Below the pieces are notes generated by a model. It searched no databases. It was given only the letters and a program-made list of their open reading frames with translations, and was not told the DNA's origin. A DNA stretch of 39,783 bases from assembly GCF_012927165.1 (NCBI RefSeq), contig NZ_JABBGA010000034.1:1-39783 (forward strand), given 5' to 3'. Below are positions 23,671 to 33,130 of the stretch, one piece after another. This DNA is from Zoogloea dura (GTDB lineage: Bacteria; Pseudomonadota; Gammaproteobacteria; Burkholderiales; Rhodocyclaceae). A program made the translations under genes and the position numbers. Position 1 is the first letter of the stretch, and every line of letters starts with the position of its first letter.

Positions 23671-26600
23671 TCAGGCGGCAGCTTGATCGTGAAAGTCGCC
23701 CCGGTAGCGGGCCAGCAGCGCCGCACGGCGGACATCCGCCTTCTTCATGTTATTTTCCTTGACGTGCCCATAGCCGCGGATCGTCTCCGGCAGGCTGGCC
23801 AGCTCCAAGGCAAGCGACAGACGTTCGCCATCAAGGGTGCTGGCAAACTCATCCACCAGATCCAGGTAGTCGCGCACCATCTGTCGTTCAGCGCGGCGCT
23901 CGGCGGTCTTGCCGAAGGGGTCGAGGAGCGTGCCACGCAGGCCCTTTAAACCAGCAAGCAGGGGGAACAGCTTCATCAGCCACTGGCCATAGCGACGCTT
24001 GACCAGATGGCCATCAGCGTCCTTTCTAGCCAGTAGCGGCGGTGCCAGATGGAAGCCAAGCTGATAATCTTTGCCCGGCTCGCCCTCAAACTGTTCCCGC
24101 AGGCGCGCCAGGAAGACCGGCGATGCGTGCAGCCGTGCCACTTCGTACTCATCCTTGTAGGCCATCAGCTTTGCCAGGTTGCGGGCCACCGCTTCGGTGA
24201 GCTGCAGCTTGCCGTCGCGCACTCGCTTTTCTTCCACAACACGAATCTTGGCCACAGCCTGCAAGTAGAGATCGGCATAGGCGCGGTTCTGGTACGCCGT
24301 GAGCTGGGACGCACGCCGCTTTAGCAGCGCCTCCAGGCTTTCGCGCAGTTCGAGCACTTGGCTAGGCCTACCCTTGTCGGCGGGGAACAGCAGGGCGTTC
24401 AGCCCTGACAGATCGTGGGCGGCCACACGGCCACACTCGAACGCCAGGCGGTTCTTATCCACCGCCACACCATTCAGCTCGATAGCCTTGAGCAGCGCCG
24501 CGCGGGACACCGGCACCCAGCCCTTCTGCCAGGCAAAACCGAGCATCAACGGGTTGGCGTAAAGGGTGTCACCGAGAAAAGCCAGAGCCAGCGCGTTGGC
24601 ATCGAGAAACTCGCACGCCTCGCCAACACTGTTGCGCACATCCGACTCGGTGGAAAGCGTCGGGAACTTCCAGTCCGGATTGCCGATGAACTCGGCGGTC
24701 GGTGTGTGGGCACTGTTCACCACTGCCCGGGTTACGCCGTGGCGCATCTTTGACAGGGCGTCGGACGAGGCCGAAACAATGGCGTCACAACCGATCAGCA
24801 GTTGTGCCTCCGCGGTGGCAATGCGGGTGGCGTGGATATCACCCGGCGTATTGGCGATCTGCACATGGCTCAGAACCGCCCCACCCTTCTGAGCCAGACC
24901 GGTCATGTCGAGCACCGTGACACCCTTGTTTTCGAGGTGGGCGGCCATTCCCAGCAGCGCACCTACGGTGACGACGCCGGTGCCACCGACGCCTGTAACG
25001 ATGATCCCAAACGGACGCTTGAGCACGGGCAGAGTCGGCTCGGGCAGCGTAAAGCCGGCCAGGGCTGCGTTAGGATCGCGGCCACCGGCAGCCTTCTTCA
25101 GCTGGGCACCTTCAGCCGTCACAAAGCTCGGGCAGAAGCCCTTCAAACACGAGAAATCCTTGTTGCACGAAGACTGGTTGACCTTGCGCTTGGTGCCGAG
25201 CGATGTTTCCAGCGGCTCCACCGACAGGCAGTTGGACGCCGTCGAGCAGTCACCGCAACCCTCGCAAACTTCCTCGTTAATGAACACGCGACGGGCCGGG
25301 TCGGGATACTCACCACGCTTGCGGCGGCGGCGCTTCTCGGTGGCGCAGGTCTGGTCGTAAATCAGGATGGTGACGCCGGCGGTATCGCGCAGCGCTTTCT
25401 GCAGGTGGTCGAACTCGTCCCGGTGATGAACCGCGACCTCGGCCGGCAGGCCTTCGCGCGAGGCGAATTTTTCAGGCTCGTCGGTGACGATGAGGACCTT
25501 GCTGGCGCCCTCGGCCGCCAGTTGGCGGGCAATCTGCGGCACCGTCAGGATGCCGTCCACCGGCTGGCCGCCGGTCATCGCCACGGCATCGTTGAAGAGG
25601 ATCTTGTAGGTAATGTTGGCCTTGCCAGCCACCGCCGCCCGAATAGCCAGCAGACCGGAGTGAAAGTAGGTGCCATCGCCCAGGTTCACAAAGACGTGCT
25701 TGTCACCCGAGAAGTGCATCTGGCCAAGCCAGGAGACGCCCTCCCCGCCCATCTGGGTGAAGGTTTCGGTACGCCTGTCCATCCACATGGCCATGTAGTG
25801 GCAACCGATGCCGGCCAGTGCGCGAGAGCCTTCCGGCACCCGGGTCGAGGTGTTGTGCGGGCAGCCGGAACAGAACCACGGCTTGCGCTCGACGGTGAGG
25901 CGCGGGCGGGCTGCTTCGCGCTCCTTGGCCTCGATGATGGCAATGCGATACAAGACTTTGGCGCGCACATCTTCCGGCAGGCCGACCCGCTCCAGGCGGC
26001 TGGCGATGGCCTTGGCAATCAGCGCCGGCGACAGTTCGTAGCGGGCCGGCAGCAACCACTGGCCACGGGGCTGCGACCATTCACCGCCAGCGTTGTCGCG
26101 CTCGTCAAACTTGCCGTAAATACGCGGACGCACGTCGTCACGCCAGTTGTAGAGCTCTTCCTTGAGGGCATATTCGAGGATCTGGCGCTTCTCCTCGACG
26201 ACCAGGATTTCTTCCAGCCCGGTCGCGAAGTCACGCGCATCATGGGCGTCCAGCGGCCACACGCAGCCCACCTTGAAAACCCGGATACCGATCTGCTGGC
26301 AGATTTCGTCGTCGAGGCCAAGGTCGGTCAGGGCCTGGCGCACGTCGAGATAGGCTTTACCGGCTGCCATGATGCCGAAACGGGCCTTTGGCGAGTCGAT
26401 GACCACCCGGTTGAGGCGATTGGCACGGATATAAGCCAGCGCTGCGTACCACTTGTGGTCGAGCATGCGGGCTTCCTGATCCAGCGGGGGATCGGGCCAG
26501 CGGATATTCAGCCCACCCTTCGGCACCTCGAAGTCCTCGGGCAGCACCACCTGCACCCGCTCCGGATCCATGTCGACAGAGGCCGTCGATTCAACCACAT

Positions 26601-27240
26601 CGGTCACGCACTTCATCGACACCCACAAGCCCGAATAGCGGCTCATGGCCCAGGCGTGGATGCCGTAGTCGAGATATTCCTGAACGTTGGACGGGTACAG
26701 CACCGGAATGCCGCAGGCGATCAACAGGTGTTCCGACTGGTGGGCCACCGACGAGGACTTGGCCGCGTGGTCGTCGCCGGCCAGCATGAGTACGCCGCCG
26801 TGCTTCGAAGTACCGGCAGCGTTCGCGTGCTTGAGCACATCGGCCGAGCGATCCACGCCAGGGCCCTTGCCGTACCACATGCCAAACACGCCATCGACCT
26901 GGGCATTCTGGTACAGATTGACCTGCTGGGTGCCCCACACGGCGGTGGCCGCCAGATCCTCGTTGAGGCCGGGCATGAAGACCACATCATGGCTGGCGAG
27001 GTGCTTCTTGGCCTTCCACAAGGCCATGTCGAGCCCCCCCAGGGGCGAACCGCGGTAGCCGGAAATGTAGCCGGCCGTGTTCAAACCGGCCAGCCTGTCA
27101 CGCTCCTTCTGGAGCATCGGCAAGCGGGCCAGAGCCTGGGTACCGCTGATGTAAACGCGGCCCTTTTCCAGGGTGTATTTGTCCTCGAGGGACACCGCAC
27201 GCAGGGCGTCGGTGGCGGCCACCGTCAGGGGGGAATTCAT
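23671..27240 (-). CDS. Fused indolepyruvate:ferredoxin oxidoreductase family protein
   Basis: A 1189-residue fusion of the alpha and beta subunits of a 2-oxoacid:ferredoxin oxidoreductase, which oxidatively decarboxylates an aryl or branched 2-oxoacid to its acyl-CoA using thiamine diphosphate. In order: pyrimidine-binding domain (residues 40-440); TPP domain with CPHNTS (about 462) and GDGTYFHSG (about 520); a cysteine-rich Fe-S region (CEGCGDCSTASNC and CNKDFSCLKGFCP, about 657-705); a gamma-type domain with GVGGTGVVTVG (about 752); and a C-terminal helical part. The ATG follows AGGAGACAG. It heads the aacS-etfB-etfA operon, an unusual set. It is divergent from a LysR gene with a double operator between. 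The physiological acceptor and substrate are uncertain. Confidence 0.92.
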   Translation of the reverse strand: MNSPLTVAATDALRAVSLEDKYTLEKGRVYISGTQALARLPMLQKERDRLAGLNTAGYISGYRGSPLGGLDMALWKAKKHLASHDVVFMPGLNEDLAATAVWGTQQVNLYQNAQVDGVFGMWYGKGPGVDRSADVLKHANAAGTSKHGGVLMLAGDDHAAKSSSVAHQSEHLLIACGIPVLYPSNVQEYLDYGIHAWAMSRYSGLWVSMKCVTDVVESTASVDMDPERVQVVLPEDFEVPKGGLNIRWPDPPLDQEARMLDHKWYAALAYIRANRLNRVVIDSPKARFGIMAAGKAYLDVRQALTDLGLDDEICQQIGIRVFKVGCVWPLDAHDARDFATGLEEILVVEEKRQILEYALKEELYNWRDDVRPRIYGKFDERDNAGGEWSQPRGQWLLPARYELSPALIAKAIASRLERVGLPEDVRAKVLYRIAIIEAKEREAARPRLTVERKPWFCSGCPHNTSTRVPEGSRALAGIGCHYMAMWMDRRTETFTQMGGEGVSWLGQMHFSGDKHVFVNLGDGTYFHSGLLAIRAAVAGKANITYKILFNDAVAMTGGQPVDGILTVPQIARQLAAEGASKVLIVTDEPEKFASREGLPAEVAVHHRDEFDHLQKALRDTAGVTILIYDQTCATEKRRRRKRGEYPDPARRVFINEEVCEGCGDCSTASNCLSVEPLETSLGTKRKVNQSSCNKDFSCLKGFCPSFVTAEGAQLKKAAGGRDPNAALAGFTLPEPTLPVLKRPFGIIVTGVGGTGVVTVGALLGMAAHLENKGVTVLDMTGLAQKGGAVLSHVQIANTPGDIHATRIATAEAQLLIGCDAIVSASSDALSKMRHGVTRAVVNSAHTPTAEFIGNPDWKFPTLSTESDVRNSVGEACEFLDANALALAFLGDTLYANPLMLGFAWQKGWVPVSRAALLKAIELNGVAVDKNRLAFECGRVAAHDLSGLNALLFPADKGRPSQVLELRESLEALLKRRASQLTAYQNRAYADLYLQAVAKIRVVEEKRVRDGKLQLTEAVARNLAKLMAYKDEYEVARLHASPVFLARLREQFEGEPGKDYQLGFHLAPPLLARKDADGHLVKRRYGQWLMKLFPLLAGLKGLRGTLLDPFGKTAERRAERQMVRDYLDLVDEFASTLDGERLSLALELASLPETIRGYGHVKENNMKKADVRRAALLARYRGDFHDQAAA

Positions 27241-27271
27241 GCGCTGTCTCCTGTTACTCGTTTTATTTGAA

Positions 27272-27330
27272 CAAATACTACAAAACTGTATTGTTATCGT
27301 AAAATCACAAATACTGAGTTCTGGTATTTG
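27272..27330. promoter_or_regulatory. Two LysR-type operator copies between the oxidoreductase and LysR genes
   Basis: CAAATAC-N9-GTATTGT (27272-27294) and CAAATAC-N9-GTATTTG (27308-27330) are two near-identical dyads 36 bases apart in a 98-base AT-rich divergent promoter region. The second ends 9 bases before the LysR start, so it probably mediates autoregulation. The first lies toward the oxidoreductase gene. Tandem dyads are how LysR tetramers usually bind. Assignment to the neighbouring LysR protein is inferred. Confidence 0.7.
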
Positions 27331-27338
27331 AAAAACGC

Positions 27339-28250
27339 ATGGAAGCCGACAGCAATATCACCCTGCGCCAGCTGCGCTATTTTGTCGCCGCAGCCGAGAC
27401 CGGCCAGTTCTCCATGGCCGCCACCCGCACCCATGTATCCCAGTCGGCCATCACCAACGCGGTGCTGTTGCTGGAGCAGACTCTTGGCACGCGCCTCTTC
27501 GAGCGCCTGCCCCATGGGGTGGCGCTGACCGTCGAGGGGCACCGTTTTCATCAACACGCCAGCCACATCCTCAGCGCATTGCAGGATGCGGTAAGGGAAC
27601 CTCGCTTCCAGGCCCCCCAGCAAAAGGGCGTGCTGCGCATAGCCGCCTCCTACACCCTGCTCGGCTACTTTCTGCCGCCCTTGCTGGCACGCTTTCGCAT
27701 GAATTACCCGGAGGTGCAAATCGACCTCCACGACATGAACCGGGAGGGCATTGAGCAAGCAGTGCTGGAAGGGAGCATCGACATGGGCGTGGTGATCCTG
27801 TCCAACGTGGCCGAGCGGGAACGTTTCGCTCACCACGTACTGGTGCGGGCCCGCCGCCAACTGTGGACCTCGGCGTCGCACCCGCTGCTGGAAAAGGACT
27901 CTGCATCCCTCGAGGACATTGCGGCCTATCCCTACATCCAGCTCACCGTGGACGAAAGCGAGGCGTCCACCGGTCGCTACTGGGCGGCCAGAGGAATCAC
28001 ACCGGCGCCAGCCTTTCGAACCAGTTCGATGGAAGCCCTGCGCGGGCTGATCGCCCACGGTTTCGGCGTCAGCATCCTGTCTGACATGGTCTATCGACCG
28101 TGGTCACTGGACGGCAAGAAAATCGAGGCGCGCCCGGTGCTGGATGTGGTTCCGCCGATGCAAGTGGGTCTGATATGGCGACCGGACGCCCCGCTGGAAC
28201 GACCGGCGGAAGCCTTCCGGCAATTCCTGATCCACACCTGCGCAAGCTGA
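27339..28250 (+). CDS. LysR-family transcriptional regulator
   Basis: A 303-residue LysR regulator. The winged helix-turn-helix occupies residues 8-67 (LRQLRYFVAAAETGQFSMAA, VSQSAITNAVLLLEQTLGTRLFER), and the periplasmic-binding-protein-like effector domain spans about 95-300. It is divergent from the fused 2-oxoacid oxidoreductase gene and probably controls that operon and itself through the two dyads at 27272-27330. The ATG at 27339 has little ribosome-site character, but the family's N-terminus starts right there. Its stop TGA abuts the stop of the convergent hemerythrin gene (TGATCA), with no terminator visible. Confidence 0.92.
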   Translation: MEADSNITLRQLRYFVAAAETGQFSMAATRTHVSQSAITNAVLLLEQTLGTRLFERLPHGVALTVEGHRFHQHASHILSALQDAVREPRFQAPQQKGVLRIAASYTLLGYFLPPLLARFRMNYPEVQIDLHDMNREGIEQAVLEGSIDMGVVILSNVAERERFAHHVLVRARRQLWTSASHPLLEKDSASLEDIAAYPYIQLTVDESEASTGRYWAARGITPAPAFRTSSMEALRGLIAHGFGVSILSDMVYRPWSLDGKKIEARPVLDVVPPMQVGLIWRPDAPLERPAEAFRQFLIHTCAS

Positions 28251-28721
28251 TCAGCCCGCTCTCGACGTTTTGCGCCTAAGCACCACCGGCGAGCCCCCCG
28301 TCGAACGTTTGACCATCCACTTGGCCAAGGCCGGATCCATATAGGTGGCATGGAGGGGAAACCACTCCTCCAGCGCCCCGGCCAATTCGCGGCATACCTT
28401 GCGCTGACCGGTGGCAACCAAGTCCCTCACCTCAAGCACAGAGCGCATCACCGCCGCGTGCTCCTCCACGTGGCAATCCCCGGCCGGATAACCGTCCAGC
28501 GACATCCACTGCTCCTCTTCGCCAAAGTGGCGCCCGATGTGGGCCAGAAAATCGTCCAGTACGGCCTGCAACTCGTCATCGGGGGCGGTGCGCAAGCGCT
28601 TCACCAGCACGACGAACTCCTGGTGCGTGTCGTCCATGGGTCGGTAGCCGAGGAGCAGGCCGTCGTGCCACTCGCCGGTCGGGACATCGGGCGGCAGCGG
28701 GTTAATATCCAGCGCGGTCAT
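28251..28721 (-). CDS. Bacteriohemerythrin
   Basis: A 156-residue O2-binding di-iron protein. The seven ligands can be placed: His33 (DDTHQEF), His65 and Glu69 (HFGEEE), His84 and His88 (HVEEH), and His124 and Asp129 (HATYMD). It has no signal peptide and is cytoplasmic. Such proteins store or deliver O2, or sense it with chemoreceptors. It lies 10 bases after folE and downstream of a methyl-accepting chemotaxis gene on the same strand, which is a context for O2 sensing. Ribosome site AGGAG. The window has a second hemerythrin-like domain at 16882-17898. Confidence 0.92.
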   Translation of the reverse strand: MTALDINPLPPDVPTGEWHDGLLLGYRPMDDTHQEFVVLVKRLRTAPDDELQAVLDDFLAHIGRHFGEEEQWMSLDGYPAGDCHVEEHAAVMRSVLEVRDLVATGQRKVCRELAGALEEWFPLHATYMDPALAKWMVKRSTGGSPVVLRRKTSRAG

Positions 28722-28730
28722 ACCCGGCTC

Positions 28731-29360
28731 CTATCGATTGGCTGCGCCACGGCCGTCACCCAGCCCCAGCATGCCCAGAAATTCGCGCCGGGTCGCCGGG
28801 TTCTCGCGGAAAGCGCCCAGCATGCGGCTGGTCACCAGGCTGGTGCCCGGCTTATGCACCCCGCGGGTCGTCATGCACTGGTGCGAAGCCTCGATAACCA
28901 CCGCCACACCGCGAGGCTGGAGCACCCGCTGCAAGGTATCGGCGATGTCGGTGGTCATCTTCTCCTGAATCTGCAGGCGCTTGGCGAAGACGTCTACGAG
29001 CCGCGCCAGCTTGGAGATACCGACCACCCGCTGGTCCGGCAGGTAGCCGATATGCACCTTGCCGATGATCGGTGCCATGTGGTGTTCGCAGTGGCTCTCG
29101 AAGCGGATGTCGTTCATCACAATCATCTCGTCGTAGCCGCCGACCTCACTGAAGGTGCGGGCCAGAATATCGGCCGGATCGGACCGGTAGCCGGCAAAGA
29201 ACTCGTCGTAGGAGCGCACCACCCGCGACGGCGTGTCCAGCAGTCCCTCCCGCGCCGGGTCGTCACCCGCCCAGCGGATCAAGGTGCGCACGGCCTCCTC
29301 GGCCTCTTCCCGGGTCGGCCGGGCGACCGGCGTGCCGGCCTCTTCATGGTTGTTCGACAT
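28731..29360 (-). CDS. folE: GTP cyclohydrolase I
   Basis: A 209-residue homodecameric zinc enzyme that converts GTP to dihydroneopterin triphosphate, the first step of folate and pterin synthesis. Zinc ligands are Cys91 and His94 (HCEHHM) and Cys162 (SHQCMTTRG), and the substrate-binding region is [22 protein letters not shown]. The ATG at 29358-29360 follows GGAGAGAGGG; the longer frame upstream runs toward the MCP gene and lacks support. It lies between an MCP and a bacteriohemerythrin gene, not with other folate genes. It could be a second copy that supplies a pterin cofactor. Confidence 0.96.
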   Translation of the reverse strand: MSNNHEEAGTPVARPTREEAEEAVRTLIRWAGDDPAREGLLDTPSRVVRSYDEFFAGYRSDPADILARTFSEVGGYDEMIVMNDIRFESHCEHHMAPIIGKVHIGYLPDQRVVGISKLARLVDVFAKRLQIQEKMTTDIADTLQRVLQPRGVAVVIEASHQCMTTRGVHKPGTSLVTSRMLGAFRENPATRREFLGMLGLGDGRGAANR

Positions 29361-29389
29361 CCCTCTCTCCTCTCGCTCGTTCATTCTGT

Positions 29390-31084
29390 TTAAACGCGGA
29401 AGTGGCACACCGCCCGATCCAGCTCACCCGCCGACTCGCGCAACTGGCGCACCGCCCGTGTCACATCGCGGGTGAGCTGGTCACTTTCGCCGGCCAACCG
29501 CGAAAACTGATCCACGCTGGCCGCAATGTCCTGGCTACCTTCATTCTGTGCCGTCACTGCACCGGCAATCTCGTCAACGCCCCGGTGCGATGCATTCACC
29601 AGCGCACCGGCCTTCTCCAGCACACCCTCCAGTTCGCCCATCAGGCGATGGCTGTCGTCAAGGGCCTGGGTGCCCTCCTGCAGCGACCACTCCACCGCCT
29701 CCGACTGCCGACCCAGATCGCGGGTCAGCGCGTCGATGGAGTTAGCGGCCAGCGCCGAGCGCTCCGCCAACTGGCGGACCTCGTCGGCCACGACACTGAA
29801 GCTGCGCCCCTGCTCGCCGGCCCGGGCGGCCTCGATGGCTGCATTGAGCGCGAGCAGATTGGTCTGCCCCGACAACTCCTTGACCTGTGCAATGCTGGCG
29901 GTGATAGCCGAAGTGCTGCGCACAAAATCCCCCACCGAGCCGCGGATGTCGTTGAAGGCACTGCGCATGTGCACGATTTTATCGAGCAGGCGCTGCAAGG
30001 CGCCCCGCCCCGCTTCGGCCCCCTGCAGGCTGGCCGATGCCGATTTGCGCACATCACTGGCACTGGCAGCGATGGACTCGATGCTGCGGATCATGCGCTC
30101 CACCGTATCCCCGACCGCAGAGGCAGCCTGAACCTGATCGTTGGCACCCGAGGCCACCCGGCCGGACGCGCCATAAAGCTGCTCGGCCGATGCAACAACC
30201 ACCGTCGACACCTGCCCCACCTTCTTCACTGCCGTCTGAAAACCATCCACCAGTTCATTGAAGGCCCGTGCGGTGCGGGCCACTTCATCGTTGCCCACCA
30301 CATGAACCCGACGTGTCAGGTCGCCCGAGCGCAGCTCGATGGACGCCTCTTCGATGGCCCGGATGGCCCCGACAATCTGGCCACGCACCAGCAGGCTCAC
30401 CATCAGAGCCAGCAGCACGGCCAGCACCGAAGCGCCGATGACGACCTTGACCACCTGCCCGGCCATGCGGTCGGCGCTGGCAAAATCTTCACTCGCCAAG
30501 GCATCCTGCAAGCGAACCAGGGCCGAGATCTGTCCGAAGACCCGGTCGTATTCCTTGCGCACCAGACTCAGGCGGCGAAAGCTGCCCTCCGGGTCAGTCG
30601 CCGCCGCCGAAGTCAGTTCGGTCACGGCATCGGCGAAAACCTGGACCTGCCCCTTCAACTCTTCGTAGAGGGCTATTTCCTCCGCATTGAGGCCGGGCCG
30701 CGCCGAACTGGCGGCGATGATCCCGACCAGCTCCGTCACGCTGGCCTTGAGGTCGTCCGCGTACTGGGCGAGCTCCTCCTTGCGCACTTCTGTACCCGGT
30801 TGCATCAGGTGCACCATCATCGCGTAGGTGCCCACCATCGTGTCCTGGGCCGCCGACGAAGCCACCAGAGTCTTCCGGTATTGCTCAAAGCGGACCTGCT
30901 CGAAGGAGCGCAGCACGTCCTGCTGGCCAGCCATGCCGAACCAGGCCACACCGGCCACCATCAGAAGCAGGGCCACAATCAGCACCGGTGCGACGAGCAG
31001 CTTGGCGCCGATGGAATAACGGCCCAGAAAGGCCACCGCCGGCTGCCAGGATTTCAGGCCAGAGAACAAATCACGTGTTTGCAT
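29390..31084 (-). CDS. Methyl-accepting chemotaxis protein
   Basis: A 564-residue chemoreceptor. TM1 is about residues 28-50, followed by a periplasmic helical domain of 4HB type (about 52-205), TM2 (about 205-230), a HAMP linker ([26 protein letters not shown]) and the long cytoplasmic coiled coil. The tip is the conserved [19 protein letters not shown] followed by [15 protein letters not shown]. It signals ligand binding to CheA/CheW. There is no obvious C-terminal CheR pentapeptide. The ATG at 31082-31084 has GGAGG. A terminator hairpin ends only 22 bases upstream, so how this gene is transcribed is not obvious. Confidence 0.94.
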   Translation of the reverse strand: MQTRDLFSGLKSWQPAVAFLGRYSIGAKLLVAPVLIVALLLMVAGVAWFGMAGQQDVLRSFEQVRFEQYRKTLVASSAAQDTMVGTYAMMVHLMQPGTEVRKEELAQYADDLKASVTELVGIIAASSARPGLNAEEIALYEELKGQVQVFADAVTELTSAAATDPEGSFRRLSLVRKEYDRVFGQISALVRLQDALASEDFASADRMAGQVVKVVIGASVLAVLLALMVSLLVRGQIVGAIRAIEEASIELRSGDLTRRVHVVGNDEVARTARAFNELVDGFQTAVKKVGQVSTVVVASAEQLYGASGRVASGANDQVQAASAVGDTVERMIRSIESIAASASDVRKSASASLQGAEAGRGALQRLLDKIVHMRSAFNDIRGSVGDFVRSTSAITASIAQVKELSGQTNLLALNAAIEAARAGEQGRSFSVVADEVRQLAERSALAANSIDALTRDLGRQSEAVEWSLQEGTQALDDSHRLMGELEGVLEKAGALVNASHRGVDEIAGAVTAQNEGSQDIAASVDQFSRLAGESDQLTRDVTRAVRQLRESAGELDRAVCHFRV

Positions 31085-31106
31085 TTTTCCTCCACGCCAA
31101 GGCGCG

Positions 31107-31136
31107 AAAAAAAGAGGCCCGTGTAAACGGGCCCTC
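31107..31136 (-). terminator. Rho-independent terminator just upstream of the MCP start
   Basis: On the minus strand GAGGGCCCGT-TTAC-ACGGGCCTC (one bulged base) is followed by TTTTTTT (31113-31107). It would end the acyl-CoA dehydrogenase operon 34 bases after its last stop codon. Because it also lies inside the leader region of the MCP gene, it may act as an attenuator for that gene. Confidence 0.8.
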
Positions 31137-31170
31137 AAGTGGAGGTAAATCGAGGATCGGCGGAACTGCC

Positions 31171-32295
31171 TTAAAGGCTGCGACCGATGATTTCTTTCAT
31201 GATCTCGGAGGTGCCGCCATAGATGCGCGCCACCCGGGCATCCACCCAGGCCCGGCTGATCTTGTATTCGCTCATGAAACCGTAGCCGCCGTGCAACTGC
31301 AGGAACTCGTCGAGGAGCTTGCCCTGCATCTCGGAACCCACCAGCTTGGCCATCGCAGCCACGTCCGCCGACAACTCGCCGGCCAGGGCCTGGGCCAGGC
31401 AGTGATCAACGAACACGCGCAGCATGGTGGCCTGGGCCTTGGCGTCGGCCAGCTTGAAACGGGTGTTCTGGTAGTCGAGAATCGCCTTGCCGAAAGCCTT
31501 GCGCTCGCGGGTATAGGCGATGGTTTCTTCAAGCAGGGTGTCGATCGACTGAGCCGAGCGGATGGCGATTATCAGGCGTTCCCAGGCGAGTTGATGGAAG
31601 AGGTAATTGAAACCCTCGTTCTCCTCGGCCAGGCGGTTGCTCACCGGCACCCGCACCTCGTCGAAGAACAGCTCGGCGGTGTCCTGACCCTTGAGGCCAA
31701 CCTTCTCCAGCAGGCGGCCCTTCGAGAAACCCGGCCGGTCGACTTCGACGCAGATCAGCGTAAGGTTCTTGCTGGCAGGGTCGAGCTTGACCGCTGCCAC
31801 CACCAGGTCGGCGTTGCCGCCGTTGGTGATGAAGGTCTTCTGGCCATTGATGACGTATTCGTCGCCCTCGCGGCGGGCTGTGGTGCGCATGGAGCGCAGG
31901 TCACTGCCCGCGCCAGGCTCGCTCATGGCGATCACGCCAATGGTTTCGCCGCTGACCATGCCAGGCAGCCACTTCTGCTTCTGTTCCTCAGAACCGTAGG
32001 CCACCAGGTAATTTGCGACGATCTCCGAGTGGGTGGTGAAGCCCACCGCCGTCCCATTGACCCGGGCCAGCTCCTCGATCATCACCGCCGAATGGCCGTA
32101 GTCGCCACCGGCACCACCGTATTCCTCCGGTACACAGGAGCACAGCAACCCGGCCGCGCCGGCCTTCAACCAGACGTCCCGGGGCACGATGCCGGCCTTC
32201 TCCCAGTCGTGCAGATGGGGCACGATTTCCCGGTCGATGAAGCGGCGCGCCATGTCGCGGAACATCTCGTGGTCTTCACGGAAAACGGTTCGCAT
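31171..32295 (-). CDS. Acyl-CoA dehydrogenase (long-chain/isovaleryl-like)
   Basis: A 374-residue FAD enzyme that introduces a 2,3-double bond in an acyl-CoA and passes electrons to ETF. Signatures are [15 protein letters not shown] and the C-terminal [16 protein letters not shown] and [17 protein letters not shown]. The EGT glutamate of medium-chain enzymes is Gly here. A glutamate in LAWERLIIA matches the alternative catalytic position of long-chain and isovaleryl-CoA dehydrogenases. It is the last gene of the minus operon from the amidohydrolase at 36705. Ribosome site GGAGGAG. Substrate chain not determinable. Confidence 0.94.
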   Translation of the reverse strand: MRTVFREDHEMFRDMARRFIDREIVPHLHDWEKAGIVPRDVWLKAGAAGLLCSCVPEEYGGAGGDYGHSAVMIEELARVNGTAVGFTTHSEIVANYLVAYGSEEQKQKWLPGMVSGETIGVIAMSEPGAGSDLRSMRTTARREGDEYVINGQKTFITNGGNADLVVAAVKLDPASKNLTLICVEVDRPGFSKGRLLEKVGLKGQDTAELFFDEVRVPVSNRLAEENEGFNYLFHQLAWERLIIAIRSAQSIDTLLEETIAYTRERKAFGKAILDYQNTRFKLADAKAQATMLRVFVDHCLAQALAGELSADVAAMAKLVGSEMQGKLLDEFLQLHGGYGFMSEYKISRAWVDARVARIYGGTSEIMKEIIGRSL

Positions 32296-32329
32296 TGTTT
32301 CTCCTCCAGATTCGATTTTTTATGCCGGC

Positions 32330-33130
32330 TCAGCGGCCGGTGAACTGCGGTGCACGCTTTTCCACGAAGGCATTCACTGCCTCCTGGTGGTCTTCCGTGT
32401 GGTGGGCCAGCGACTGGAAAGCAGCCGACAGTTCGAGCAGGGAGTCGAGGCGCATGTGCTGGCCCTCACGCAGCAGGCGCTTGGTCAGGCGCAGGCCGTG
32501 GGACGGGTTGGCAGCCATGCGGCGAGCCACGTCCAGCGCAGCACTCAGCAGTTCGGCAGCCGGCACCACTTCAGTCACCAGCCCCCACTCGAGGGCCTTG
32601 GCGGCGTCGATGGTGTCGCCGGTCAGGGCCATCAGGCTGGCCTTGGGCATGCCGACGATACGCGGCAGCAGCCAGGCGCCACCGTCACCAGGAACGATGC
32701 CGAGCTTGACGAAGCTCTCGGCGAACTTCGCCGTATCGGCGGATATGCGCACGTCGCACATGCAGGCCAGATCAAGACCGGCGCCGATCGCCGGACCGTT
32801 GATCGCAGCCACCACCGGCACATCCAGCTCATAGAGGGCCAGCGGAATGCGCTGGATGCCGTTGCGGTAGCTTTCACGCAGTTCGTAGGGCGAGCCGGCG
32901 AAGATGCCGCCGCGCTCACGCATGTCCTTGACATTGCCGCCAGCACAGAAGGCGGGGCCATTGCCGGTGAGCACCACGACCTTGACCGAACGGTCGGCCT
33001 TGACGCTTGCGCACAGGTCCACGAACTCCTGCATCTGAGCCGGTTCAGACAGGGCGTTGCGGGTCTCGGGGCTGTCCATGCGTACGGTGAGGATGGAATC
33101 CTCCCGCTCGGCGATCAGAAAGGGCTTCAT
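32330..33130 (-). CDS. Enoyl-CoA hydratase/isomerase family protein
   Basis: A 266-residue crotonase-fold enzyme. The oxyanion-hole segments are FCAGGNVKDM (about residues 60-70) and the INGPAIGAGLDLACMCD stretch (about 107-122). LVTEVVPAAELLSAALDVARRMA is the C-terminal trimerisation region. FVKLGIVPGDGGAWLLPRIVG carries Gly where the second catalytic Glu of hydratases sits in many members, so isomerase or another crotonase chemistry is possible. The ATG overlaps the stop of the upstream dehydrogenase gene (ATGA at 33127-33130). With the flanking dehydrogenases it forms a beta-oxidation module. Confidence 0.9.
   Translation of the reverse strand: MKPFLIAEREDSILTVRMDSPETRNALSEPAQMQEFVDLCASVKADRSVKVVVLTGNGPAFCAGGNVKDMRERGGIFAGSPYELRESYRNGIQRIPLALYELDVPVVAAINGPAIGAGLDLACMCDVRISADTAKFAESFVKLGIVPGDGGAWLLPRIVGMPKASLMALTGDTIDAAKALEWGLVTEVVPAAELLSAALDVARRMAANPSHGLRLTKRLLREGQHMRLDSLLELSAAFQSLAHHTEDHQEAVNAFVEKRAPQFTGR

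Noticed and set aside
24802-27270. An 822-codon open frame on the plus strand
   Set aside because: It is antisense to the fused 2-oxoacid oxidoreductase. High GC content and third-position bias of the real gene create such open mirror frames; its product has no recognisable domain and no ribosome site.
28248-28253. TGATCA at the LysR/hemerythrin junction as a regulatory palindrome
   Set aside because: It is simply the two convergent stop codons abutting, TGA on each strand.
29402-31126. A 574-codon plus-strand open frame
   Set aside because: It is the mirror of the chemoreceptor gene, with a His- and Gln-rich product typical of antisense frames in GC-rich DNA.
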